Shown here: piece after piece, positions 49,011 through 60,403 of the stretch
Position numbering within the stretch: position 1 is the first letter of the stretch
Layout of the letters: every line of letters begins with the position of its first letter
Assembly: GCA_013399875.1 (NCBI GenBank)
Contig: VXAZ01009369.1
Coordinates: 682,001 to 746,000, forward strand
Direction of reading: 5' to 3'
From: Gymnorhina tibicen
Taxonomy: Eukaryota > Chordata > Aves > Passeriformes > Artamidae
Length of the DNA stretch: 64,000 bases
Made by a program: the position numbers and the translations under genes
The notes under the pieces: generated by a model
What the model was told of the DNA's origin: nothing
Seen by the model: only the letters and a program-made list of their open reading frames with translations
Database searches by the model: none

Positions 49011-52000
49011 TCACACGCTCACCATATTATACCGAGGTGCTACAAAAACAGCGGCTCAAAACATGCAAATGCAGTCTTGTTTTCTCTCCTGTCCTGTGAC
49101 ATTTGAGTCTTCCCTTTGGATCTCATTGAAAACTTGTTTGCACAAACAAACTGGCCTGAAAATGGGATTTCTGTCCAACCACACTGATTTTAGCAACACC
49201 TTAATATTTCCAGGGACAGTAAATGAAATAAGTGATTTGAAAGCACCAGTGTGCTTGCTGTTGACAACAGTAAGGCACTGTCATATACATGATATTTAAA
49301 AGAGGACTAAAAATGGCAATTAATATTAAATATTAAAACTAAGACTGTGAACTTATTTATGAAAAGATCAAATTGAGTCTTAAATTCAAAAGAAATAACA
49401 TTTTTGTCATCTGAAATCAAGATAGCTGAACCATTCTCAGAACTTGAGAACTCTTTTCAGGGAAAAAAATCCAAGTGTTTAACACATTTTGGTTTTGATG
49501 AAGCTGCATTCTCTGATGCAAAAATACTGGTATCCTGATAATGGAAAGGTGAGTAATGTGGCACTTGGGTACAATCACAAGGCATAGGTGATGAAATTGA
49601 ACCATCTCAAAGCAGATGTTTAAGGTCTGAAGGAAATCCTGGATCCACAGGAGTTCGTTGAACTGATTTTAAAAGCAAGAGGGTTTCATCTCTTTAGCAA
49701 AGCTTCAGTTTTCTCTCCACACTTTATGGGTTGGAAGTAAACAGAACGTTTCTTCATTTATTTTTCTGGGCTTTGAACAAGACTCAGAATTTGCAAAGTC
49801 ACCTAATGATGGCACACGAGCATGATATCCCAACCGGGGGACACATAGATTTGAGGCACAATGTCATGAATAGTAAATGACTGAGTCACAATTTGGAACA
49901 AAAATTTCATGCCTAAGTTCTTGATTCTGTATTTACAAATAGTAATAAACATTCTACTTGTTGCTGAAATGTCACAAATAATGATATTTTAGATGAAAGA
50001 GCAGCTCTCAAACCTTATTTTACCAAAGGAATAGAAAAGCTGTCTTCTAACCTCAAGGGAAAAAAAACAAGGAGTAAAAAGAAAATGCTCACAAAGACAA
50101 AAGTGAACAAGAGAAAGACAAGACTGTCTGCTTTTGTACACTTTTTTGACCACGATTTGATGCAATGGTAACACAGGGTTCTTTCTTTCAGCAGTGCCAG
50201 AATCTCCTGATATCCAAAGTTAATGAAAACACAATTCAAAAGACAGTCCTGAGGTCGAAATTTGTTACATGCTTTTTCTCTCTTTAGCACTGCCAGTTGC
50301 TACACAAAGGTTTCCCAGAAGTCATTAGTATTTCAGCATTCAATTTTTACAAGACAAAATAGAGTAAAAGTTCACAGTCAAATTCTGCCTGTAGCTTGTC
50401 ATCAGTTCAAATAAAGCTTTTATTAACATAAAATTGATCAAATTGTGTTACTACTACCTAGGGCCAGGCAAAATAGTTTGCACAATTAATTTTTTAAAAA
50501 ATGTGCTTAGGGTATTCCAAATATTTACAAATTCAGTGTTTTCCTGTAAAAAGGGAAGTATTAAAATGAAAAACCTAACTAATACTAGTAAACCTGATTG
50601 GTGAACAAGGGATAGAGGGACTCCTGATGAAATTGAAGTACCTTGGATTATATTCATATATCAAGAGGGGAATATGACTTTGAGCCTGTTACCTTGGAGT
50701 TCTTAACCATGCAAACACGGTATTTTTTTTCTTTTTTAAATGCTTCATAAACTGTGCAAGCAAATTATTGAAAGACAATAAACTCTTATTGCACCTGGGG
50801 AATTTAAAGGAAGACCATGTTAAAACGATATTTGTGTTGAATATGTGATGACCCTCCTCAAATCTTCCAACAGAAAAATTCAGAGCTCCTTTCCAAGGAT
50901 AGGCAACTGGGAACAGAACACAGAGTTATATATTAAATGTATTAAAAAACCCCCAAAACCAAGGAACAAACAAAAAACCCCCAAACCCATACCCTCTTTT
51001 AATTCACAGTATTCAGAATATGATTCCTTTTAATTGCTTAAAAGCAACTGTTATTGCAAGATTTTCTTTCAGATTAAGAAACAGATCTTCAAAAAGTGAC
51101 CATCCTTAATTTTTTAGTCTTTATTTCAGCCAGACAAACAAATAATAATCAATATCGTGTGTCAAGATCATTTCACTCCCCCCTTCCCCTCACCCCCTGC
51201 AAATACTTCATTTTCACTGCTGAAGTGGTTTTTGCACAATTTTATGTGGTCTACAAAGTGTTCAGTTTGATTTACCTTGTGAGTTAATTTACCTGAATTT
51301 GAGTAAGAAGTTCAAAGGATGAACCTTGACTAAGCAATTCAAAGCAGATAAGAATATTTATTTATGAGTCACTTCTGTTCATAGAGAGAGGTGAAGGTCT
51401 TGAAGGAGAGCTGGTTTTAAGCTTTCAATTACAGCATCATCTGCAGAGAAAGAAGAGGGTATTTGCTGCATTTCTTCCCACTGGCTCTTCAAGTGGTATT
51501 TCCAATTTTATGGAAGCATTAAGTCCACGGCCAGCTTGCTGGTAGGGTTAATGGGAGCAGCAGCACTGATCCTGAGTGGGCAAGCAAAGGCAGTGGGACA
51601 CTTTCTCTGCGCAGCCAGTTGAAAACCTCTACACCCTGGACAACAAAACCATTAGTTCTGGCCTTCAACACCCTTGCACATTGCTCCTCTCCCCTTTTAA
51701 CAAGCACAGCAGATTCAGCTGTTTAAATGCTGTGTACCTTTGAGGAGCTCTTTCCACAAAGCTGCTAGTACACCTGACCAAAGCCTGCCTCTTGCAAGGT
51801 GAGTTCTGTCTGATTCCCAGTGGTTCCAGACACAACCTTTCTGTTATCAGCTTTTTATCAGGCCCTTTTGCCTTGAAAAATGCTTCCAGAAACTGCACCA
51901 TTTTATTATTCTCTCATCATTTCAGGAAACAAGAAATTTAGTTGGGTTTTTTTTAAGTTTTATTTTTTTATCAGTGTACTAATTTCAAGATATATCAAAG

Positions 52001-54179
52001 GATGGCTGTGGAATGGAAAATGAAACAGTGGCTTTTCAAATTGTGTATTTCAGTCACCAGTTGTTGGTGATTCCATACTTCTATTACAAAGATAGTAAAT
52101 ATGTATTTGAGAAGGTTAAAGACCTTTTACTTTTGAGCTTCATTCTACTCAACTGTGCCAAACCCACGCAAAAAAAGGCAGATGTGGCAAAGCTGCCAAG
52201 AACAGAGATTTGATTCACACAGCTCAAACTCAGAATTTTATATTACAGACTGAGCAGTAAAAGACAATTTTTTTGCCTTGTGCCTTTTTAACTTTCTTTG
52301 TAGCAGTGTGATTGAAAAAAAAAATCTAGCAAAGCTATTTAACTGTTTAAAGCAAGACCTCATATAAGAAGTGTCATTTTTCTTCTATGCATCATCACCC
52401 TTGTAATGGTGCCGAATGTGATATTTAGTTTTAACTAATAAAGTTTTAGTGTTTGGTACACAAAACTGAAATAAAGCTCTAGTACTGGACTGTATAACAG
52501 TGTGTAATAGAATGGGGATTTATTCTTCCAATGAAGTACAGGAGGCGGAACCTCCCAAAGCTATAGCAGGAGCTGTAAATTGTTAGAGGCTGTGGTCAGT
52601 TTAGTGGTAGAAAAGGCTCCATTGATTGGAGTAATGAAATAATTTAGGTTAAAAGAGCCTTCTGGAGGTTATTTCTGCCAGCTTCTCAAAGCAAGGTCAG
52701 CTTCAGAGTCAGATCAAGTTTTTCAGGGCAATAATCAAACAATTTCTGAATGCTAGGTCAGTCTTCCCTCATCTCCATTTTGGACACAGTTAGATGATGA
52801 GTTATGTGAAGGTTTGGTTTGACCCAGTGCATCTGTCCTTGCATTCTCATTCAAAGAGGTGCTGTTTTCTTGTTGTTCTTAGTGCAGCAGTGCTTTCCTA
52901 GGAGCCAAGGAATGGTACTTTGGTTGCAAGTGCCTTCTTCTATTTAAAACCAGCAGAGCAAGGAGGCTGTGCAGATTGCTTGCTCTCACAGGGAGTCCTA
53001 TCTGCAAGTCATTTTAGCGCACATGCTTCGTGACAGGAAGCTAAAAAGCTGAAGCACAAGCTTGATTGTTGTGGGCAAAGTGTCAGTAAGTGGGCTGAGA
53101 CAGTGGATCTTCAGAGGCCTGTAGCATGTGAGGAAATTACTGCTGTTCACTTAATGCAAATCCTATATTCCTCCTTAAAAGGATTATTGCTTCTCCTTTC
53201 TTATTTGGGAGAATGTGTTTCAAAACAGTCTCTTAACTACTTGTGCTACTTACTTGAACCCTCTGACTGATGAATCTGCAATCAGGTAGCTGCTGGGCGT
53301 AAGGAGAATGTGGCAAATGGAGGGATAGGATAAAAAAACATTAATTGTTCGAAGTCATAATGGTTTTCCTTCATTTTCAAGTGGTGTGCAGAATAGATGT
53401 ACATTCAGGATAAGCTGTTACTTTATTCTGTCTGATTTGTAACATCATGATTCAAGATTATACATGCATTAGGATACTCAGTATCATCTTTCCTCATCAA
53501 ACTACCTCTCGTATTTTTACTGCATGTAGGTGGCAAAATGACAAATTATTTTCCCTGTCTTACTGCAGGTGTCAGGATTACATTTTCCTGAATACAGCTC
53601 CTGGGTGTCAGTGCACGCTAATATTTTACAATCTCTGCAGCTCATCCCCTCACTCATTCACAAAATAATGAGGTCAGTAATATTTCCCTAGTTAGTTTCT
53701 GCAGGGTAAGAGTCACAGTAGGATGCTTCCTACTGATAGGAAATAGCTAGTTACAGCACAGATCACAGAGTGGCATGACAGTGTCATATTCACAATAGCC
53801 AGATTCCAACTAAGAAAGTCCTTACACCTTCGACCAATAGATTTGAATATGACACGCCCTGTTGAGGTTCTAGGTAGAATACTCTTTAGAAGCTAAAATA
53901 CCCAGTGAGCTGGGTCAGTGAGTGAAATGGAACAGGACGAGAGAAGGCAAAACAACTCAGGATGACTCTCCCTTCCTTCCCCATGGCTGTAACTGTGCCT
54001 TGGAAAAGATGGTACATAAATGATGACAATGACAGTGTGGGAAGCTCACATGGAGTGTAGCACCCAGCCTCCAGCACAGCTTCTTCTGAAGTAGACCTCA
54101 GGGCTGAAAGATCAGATACAAGAAGAATGGCTATTGTTCCATTGCTTTCCTCTTCTGTAGAGGTCCAGACTAACAGAGG
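49011..54179. other. Long noncoding interval
   Basis: No supported gene or clear repeat. A GC-richer stretch at 51510-51900 has overlapping minus-strand frames (62 and 78 codons) that I do not recognise. The rest is AT-rich. Confidence 0.55.
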
Positions 54180-54653
54180 TTGTTTAAAACTATACAATGG
54201 AGCTTTGACAAAGACATCAAAGTAGAACTTGACAGAATCTGGACAGTGGAAACAGGGGCAGAACCCAATATAACTTGTGGCCAACAGTTCCGAGCTTGTT
54301 ATCTCAAACCCGGGGTATACCTAAGACTCAATTTTAGCTATCCATTAATTGCTCCAGTCAATATGCCTACAAATACCATCTGCTATAGCAGTAAAGATTT
54401 CAATGCTTTTCCTGACAAAACCCTTGAGCATATTTATACTCAGTTTCCACTCCTTTGTACTGCATTGAGAGAAGGCCAACGCATGCACCGTCAAGGAAAA
54501 GTAGTCACTCAAATTCCTCCCCCTGCAGAACTGCCTGTCTTAGTCATGGGTCTGAGCACACTCCTCTGGGTAAGCAAAGCAAACTTTAAGCAAGTTCAGA
54601 CATGGGATCTTCCTCTCCTAAAGGAGACAAAAGAATGGGAGTACTTCTCATGA
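54180..54653 (+). other. Unrecognised 157-codon open frame without ATG start
   Basis: This is the longest open frame in the window. It opens just after an in-frame TAA at 54171 and has no ATG near its start (first codon TTG), so as it stands it would have to be an exon or a chance frame. The product is of mixed composition with several cysteines (ITCGQQFRACYLKPGVYLRL) and a proline run (IPPPAELPVLVMGLS). A pyrimidine-rich acceptor (TTTCCTCTTCTGTAG, ending at 54160) precedes it, and a strong donor (TGG|GTAAGC at about 54570) lies inside. The in-frame TAA between acceptor and frame weakens the exon reading. In a 64-kb AT-rich window, roughly one frame of this length is expected by chance. No family recognised. 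Confidence 0.2.
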
Positions 54654-57600
54654 AAAATATGTACAGCAATCTTGTGATGCACCTGGGTCAAGGGGTCTTG
54701 CTCTGTGTAGATGCAGAGGCTGGCACTTGCCTGGACCTTGCAGACAGGCCTTGGGGCTGGGGTAAGATATCCCTATGTATTGGGAAGTATGTAAGGAACA
54801 TACTTTTCTGTGCAGGCTATAATTCATACAGTTTAGGTTTTTTTAGTTTAGTTTAGTGTTAGTTTTACTTTTCAAATCATTCTGAACATGGGAAAGGAAG
54901 AGAAGTAGTGTCAAAGGAAAACAGATTTAAAATCAAATGTTCCTACACACTTTATAGAGGTAAGGCAGTTCAGCCACAGTGCCTCAGGGTCTCAGACTCA
55001 GCAGTAATTGCACGTGATCAGGTGTTGCTTCTGCATCTGCGTGAGGAGGCCTCCAGACATGGGCACACCACTGCCAATCAAATATAAAAGCTTAGAGGTA
55101 TCAGTGATAGCTCAGAAGCTGCTAGACATAGGAATGAGGTATATCTGCCATGAGAGCTACTACTGCCACGAAGAGAAAGCTGACAGACTTATGTCTGCAT
55201 CACTCATATGCAGGTGTCTTTGAATGCAAGAACTGGTTATCAGGCAGTACACATCAGAACACTCTGGGAAGATTGGGTAATTCTTTCTGAAAGGAAGATA
55301 TAGAGACTGAGAGACAATAGACGATGACATGAGCACTAATATTAACACTGTATTGAAACCTTTTTTTTTACTCAGAATCTCATCTACAGAACTCATATGC
55401 TTGAGTCTCTTTCAATTCTGATCCAGCAATGAGCAACATTCACAAAGTAAGAAGAGGAAACTAGTTATATTAAAGTTTGACATATAACACTGCAATTCTA
55501 TCAGTCTTAAACCCACGGCTGTGCAGTCTGTAGCTGTAGTTCCCCATTCTTGTTTGGGAACATACCTTTTCACCGGGAACTGGAATGTTAACATCTGTAC
55601 CCCTGCAGGCTTTTTGTGATTGGATGAGAGTGGACTCTCCTCTATAAAAAGAAAGATATTAAAAGTTGTATCTGGAGTGGTTTGAAAGATTTAACATTTT
55701 GATAGATGGATTTCAATATGAGAGAAGTGCTTCCTATTAGTTGAAGGATACACATATGAAGAATTAAGAAGATTTTTATTTTTTGTTTAACAGTAAAAGA
55801 GCTTCAACTTGTGTACATTCTGAAACTGATGAGGCAAATACTAGGTTGACTGGTCTTGGAAGAATTCCTACCAGTGAGTTTTATGGAATATGTTGTCCAG
55901 AGATTGGATCATCAATACTTGAGTTATCTAAAGTCAAAATCACCCTCCCCTCCAAATCTGAAAATCTCTAGAAAGCAGTCTGGTAGACTTTCCATCACTA
56001 ATTGCCTTAAATTATGTACACCTAATCTCCATCTTCCAGAGACACAGAGCCCAAAAGAAAGCAGAGGCTCTTTCATGCTTACCTTGACTCTGCACAGCAC
56101 AAAAGGCCCTTTGTAGGAAGACATTGTACAGTACTATATATCTTAAGGCACTCAGGAGTTGCTAAAGTAGTAAAATGTCAACTTTTAAAATTCAAGAGGA
56201 GATTTTTCTTTACCCCTATCTCCATAGTAACAGTAATTCAGCAAAACATATTTTCATAAACAAAAGAATATCTTGTGGCAGAATTCTTTACTTTCAAGCT
56301 CCCTCTAACTGCATTTTTTTGAGAGCGATCAGAAGAATCAAAGTGAGTACTTTCAGCATTCCTTAACATCACGGCATTTTCCTCAACCGAAAGTGACATA
56401 GAGTGGCTTACTGCTGCGGACAGGGCTAAGGGAATGACATGTTCCTCTACATGTACAAAACATACTTTGTGGTTGACACATCTGTATTTATTTTAGGCAA
56501 AGATGTGGCAGTCTTGATGGTTTTTCCTTTTCTTCATTCCAGAGATAAATGTTCTTTAACTGAAACTTTACCAGCAGAATCACACTGATTAACCAGACAG
56601 CATTACCAGAATCTAAACCAGAAGTCCACATTTGAGCTGCAACCACTGAACTGGGAACAGTTTATTTTGGATTTAGCATTGTAGAGTAAGTATTTTAAGC
56701 TTTCATCTGACCTAGGAGATCTTTGCATGTATAAAGTGGCCTATAAGTGCATTGCTGAGTCTGTTCTGAAAGAAAAAAAATGAATTACTTGTTCAGAAGT
56801 CAATCTGGCGTAGTGTGAAAAGTGAATCACACACTGTTCAGGCTCTGTGATTTATTGTCATGACAGGTTATATATATAGATATACCTTTTAAATGTCCAT
56901 ATTTATCTAGTGATAATTATACAGTAAATAATATTCTTATTTTTTGCCTTTACATCATCCTGAACATGGCATCTCTCTTTATATATGATAGCCGAAAAGA
57001 GATGCCATAGTATACAGGTATCTTTAATTCCTACTGGAAGCAGTGACAGTAACTGCCCCATTGTTTTGTTTTGTTTAACACAATTAGAGAAGGAAAAAGT
57101 TAAGCTTCCAAAAATGTCATATAAACTTGAAAAGCAAAAAAATGAAAAAGGACCATCTCTTCTACTAATTACTATTTTCTAAATTCAGCCAAAGCAGCAT
57201 CTTATGTAGCACAACTGGAGAAACTGGAAAAAATCCCAGATGTATATGCAGTATTTAATTACATAGTAACTCCAGTAGCTTCATTAACACAGCTGTGTCA
57301 ATACTGGGGGGAAAGTTGGGAGAAGTATCTTTTGGCAATGATAGTCCTTTGGAAAACTTTGAGAATCTTCTAATATTTAGATGGAAATCATATGCTAGGT
57401 TTAAAAAAGGTGAAGCAATATTTTCAAATAATTCCTTTTTAAATACACAAAACATCTTGAAAACACTGCAATATCAAGGTGCGAAAAGTGCCTGTTTAGA
57501 TTTCTGAATGAGTTGTGGCATCAATTTATCAATAGTTAAAATGGTTATGCTTTAATGCATTTTAAATTTCTGAGATTGAATCTAGTATCAGAGATGGCAA

Positions 57601-58624
57601 AATGAGACAAAATCTTGGGTTTGGAAGTATGCAAGCATATTCGTGCCTCTTAAATATATTTTGTAGAACCACTCCTCTCTTCCCTTCCAAAATAAAATAG
57701 GTGCCCCAAATTGGAGCAAACTCTGTCTGCCTCAATATTTGTGTCTGATTTAGTCACTACATGCCACTGCCATGGACAAAGAGTAAAATGTAAATAGGAA
57801 AGTCCACCTATGAATAAAACCTATCAATTTTGTGGTTAATGCTACTTAAGAAAGCATGAACATCCATTCTGTGCTCTGTGCCCTTTATGAGAGCATATAT
57901 CATAAAAGCAAGGGGAATCTATGTCAGACTGGTTTCCAGTGGATGTGCTGCCCAGCACAGTAGAGAGGCAACATCCACGGGCTTTGTCCTCTTTTCCGCA
58001 AGTCTCTCAGGAATTAACCGGATTGCGAGGCCAACCCCAAAGCAGTCTAGGAGAAACCCTGCAAGTTTCCTGAGTCCTCTTCCTTCTCCATGTGGGTTTT
58101 ATCAGGGACAAAAATGTCACAGTTCTTTGAAAATCCTTTCCTTTCTATCCCAAGTGACTGTAAACTACAAGTTTAAAGATGTACTATGTTCCTTATCAAT
58201 AGGAGTAATACCAATCTTTTGGCACAGACCTTTCTCCATACTCATTTGGACTAACAGGGTAAAGGTAGTCTGCTGCAATTACTGAGCCTTCGGAGTTCAG
58301 GTTTTTTATGATTGCCTGAGTTTCAAGTGTTAGAAAGGGCTGTTAGAAAGAATATATCTAACTTGAAAAAAACTTAGACTCCAGGAAGGTTAGACTTGTT
58401 TAAAGCATCTCTTTCTTCTTTCTTTCAGGTCTGAGAAAATGTAAATGAGATAAATCATAGGGAAAAGAAGCCACAAAAAACCACACCAAAAAACCCTAGA
58501 TGTACAAGATTCTAAAATACCATGGAAGGAGGAGATTGGCTTGGACATCTTCTGAGAGATACATCTCAGTAACATATCTACTCTGTCATCATGGAAATAA
58601 TTTCAAGGACAGAAAAGGCTTGAG
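54654..58624. other. Noncoding interval
   Basis: No supported gene. Plus-strand frames of 71 codons (55008-55223) and 135 codons (57878-58285) have no recognisable domains and no good splice context that I can see. A TA-rich run lies at 56870-56890. Confidence 0.5.
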
Positions 58625-58892
58625 ATGATCCAAGGGGTAATGGCTTTAAATTGAGAGATGACAGGCTTAGATCAGATATTAGGAAAAAATAACTTACTGT
58701 TATTTTTAGGTAGGCACTAGAACTGGTTGCCCAGAGGGTCTTCTCTATCCCTGCAAGTGTTCACGGCCAGGCTGGATGGGGCTTTGAGCAACCTGGTCTG
58801 TGTAGAAGTTGTCCCTGACTATGGCAGGGGCGTTAGAACTGGATCATCTATTTATCCCTTCCAACCCAAACCATTCTATGATTCTGTGATTT
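58625..58892 (+). mobile_element. CR1 LINE 3' end, sense
   Basis: CCAAGGGGTAATGGCTTTAA, then GGTTGCCCAGAG, CAGGCTGGATGGGGCTTTGA, GCAACCTGGTCT and CTTCCAACCCAAACC, closing with ATTCTATGATTCTGTGATT, is a textbook CR1 3' untranslated region with its octamer tail. About 268 bp remain after 5' truncation. Confidence 0.95.
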
Positions 58893-59712
58893 TGAAGCCG
58901 ACTTGTTATTCTTGGGGCCATGGTAACCCTATTTCATCCGGGTCAAAAGGAATCATCTCAGGTACGCGATGCTCAGTGAACATGTGCTCCCAGATACCTA
59001 ATGGCAGAGCACAGATTTGTACACTGCAGCTCAAACCACAGTCCGAACAAAGCCTGGAAGGAGCGGTGTCTATCACAGCCCTACTTCCACCAGGCTGGGA
59101 ATAAGACAGAATAAAAATGAAAATGCCAATTTTCAGTAAATCCCTGTAGATTATGAATTCCGATGGAAACTGATAAAACCAAAACAAATTTCAAAGAATC
59201 CCTAGAAAAGTGTGGGATTCAAAATACTTTATTCTCTGTTTTGACCTATGGATTAAGTGCAGCTGGTCCTCTCACTAGGGGCTTGAAATTTCATCAGCAA
59301 TTTTTAATCTTTTCATGCAGTGTACATTGAGCCCAAGCACTTGGCCATTATTCCAGCATAACTCCAAGGAAAAAATGTCTAGAGGACAGTAGTTTCAGCA
59401 GTGCTGCCATGATGGTTCTCTTCCTTTTCTGCCTGCAGACTTCAACCATAACAGCCTTAAGGTCTGCACATGAAAGCCAGCATACTGTTTTTACAGTGGT
59501 CATTTCTACTTACAGTCTCCCACTGTCTTCACTGGTATTTAGTTAAGAGCTTGCACCTGCAAACAAAACATTTATTTGGACCTTCATTTTTTATCTTGCC
59601 TTTTCAAAACAGAGAGGGGGAATAAAACATCTGACTTTAATAGTCAGTAATTGTACAGACTAAAAAGGAACACAAAAACCTAAATAATATAATTTAAACC
59701 TATTATAATAAT
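58893..59712. other. Noncoding interval
   Basis: Unique sequence with no gene recognised. Overlapping frames of 125 and 93 codons near 58727-59187 partly run through the CR1 tail and are treated as chance. Confidence 0.6.
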
Positions 59713-59718
59713 TGTTCC
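59713..59718. repeat. Target-site duplication, left copy (TGTTCC)
   Basis: TGTTCC directly flanks the left end of the 679-bp LTR and is repeated exactly at its right end (60398-60403). Confidence 0.88.
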
Positions 59719-59927
59719 TGTCGCTTTTGCTGCTGGCCGCCCGGAGGCCACGGCAGGCGACAAGGTCTGGTGTCCCGGTCGATGGGAGAGAAAGCACCTG
59801 CCCTGTCAGCAGCTGTTGGCTCCCTGCAGGAGACCCACAAGCAGGCAGGCTGCAGCACCGCTGTTGCCGAGCAACGGAGAGGCAGTAAAGGGCCGAGGAA
59901 CCTCTTTCTTGTGCTCTAAGTTCCAAC

Positions 59928-59933
59928 TTTATT
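59928..59933 (-). terminator. LTR polyadenylation signal (AATAAA)
   Basis: Complement of TTTATT within CAACTTTATTGTC. It defines the R region of the minus-strand LTR. Confidence 0.85.
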
Positions 59934-60020
59934 GTCCCGTGAGGGAACAACAAGGTAACAGACGAACACGTTGAAGGGTGAGCAACAAGGAAAAGGCACC
60001 GGGCGGGGCCCGAAGCCCCC

Positions 60021-60028
60021 TTTTTAAG
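60021..60028 (-). promoter_or_regulatory. LTR TATA-like box
   Basis: CCTTAAAAAGGGGGC on the minus strand lies about 95 bp before the AATAAA and after the ATTGG boxes, the usual order of a retroviral U3 promoter. Confidence 0.7.
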
Positions 60029-60267
60029 GGGTACCAAAAGGGGGAGGAACAAGGGGTACAGACCAATAGGGAATTGATGGGGAATGACAGATAACAAATC
60101 AGGGGAATACAAAGGAGGGACTTACAAACAGAAACCAATCAGCAACCGAAGAGAAAAGAACTTTCCAGACCAGATTGCATATGCAACAAATGTGATGAAT
60201 AAACATGATAACAGGCAACTAATAGAAAATGGGGAACAGAAGAAGGGTCTGGAAAGGAGGGAGGAGA

Positions 60268-60283
60268 TGTCGCAGGGGCGACA
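60268..60283. repeat. Perfect hairpin TGTCGC-AGGG-GCGACA in the LTR
   Basis: A 6-bp perfect stem with a 4-base loop. Both arms repeat the LTR's own terminal motif (TGTCGC at 59719-59724). Confidence 0.85.
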
Positions 60284-60308
60284 CCCACATGGTGGCGACT
60301 CTACTCCC

Positions 60309-60329
60309 CCGACCCGCCCTCCGGGTCGG
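60309..60329. repeat. GC-rich hairpin in the LTR U3
   Basis: CCGACCC (60309-60315) and GGGTCGG (60323-60329) form a perfect 7-bp stem with a 7-base loop, near the 5' end of the minus-strand LTR. Confidence 0.85.
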
Positions 60330-60397
60330 AGTCATAGACGGGGAAATCCACCCACTGAATGTTGTCCAGCCGCGAAGTGGGCTGAGCCACCGCAACA

Positions 60398-60403
60398 TGT
60401 TCC
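60398..60403. repeat. Target-site duplication, right copy (TGTTCC)
   Basis: Exact match to 59713-59718 on the far side of the LTR. Confidence 0.88.

Larger units (their letters stand above)
59719..60397 (-). mobile_element. Solo LTR of a class II-like endogenous retrovirus (679 bp), minus strand
   Basis: On the minus strand the element starts TGTTGCGGTGGCTCAG and ends AAAAGCGACA, giving near-inverted ends (TGTTGC/GCGACA). It is flanked by an exact 6-bp duplication. Inside are ATTGG boxes (plus-strand CCAAT at about 60063 and 60135), a TATA-like TTAAAAA at 60021-60028, and AATAAA at 59928-59933, about 95 bp apart in the right order. It contains no gag, pol or env, so it is a solo LTR. A 6-bp duplication and this length suit beta/alpha-like (ERVK-type) avian retroviruses. 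Many CpGs survive, so it is likely younger than the other LTRs here. A 150-codon open frame across it on the minus strand (59660-60112) is not a viral gene. Confidence 0.92.

Noticed and set aside
48907..49299. 130-codon plus-strand frame starting in the G-rich patch
   Set aside because: The N-terminal half is Gly/Trp/Val-rich only because of the G-skewed composition, and the remainder matches nothing known.
57878..58285. 135-codon plus-strand frame
   Set aside because: Composition is unremarkable, there is no known family, and a frame of this length is expected roughly once by chance in this much DNA.
59660..60112. 150-codon minus-strand open frame
   Set aside because: It spans the R/U5 part of the solo LTR and flanking DNA. 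LTR structure (TATA, AATAAA, target-site duplication) explains the sequence, and the product resembles no retroviral protein.
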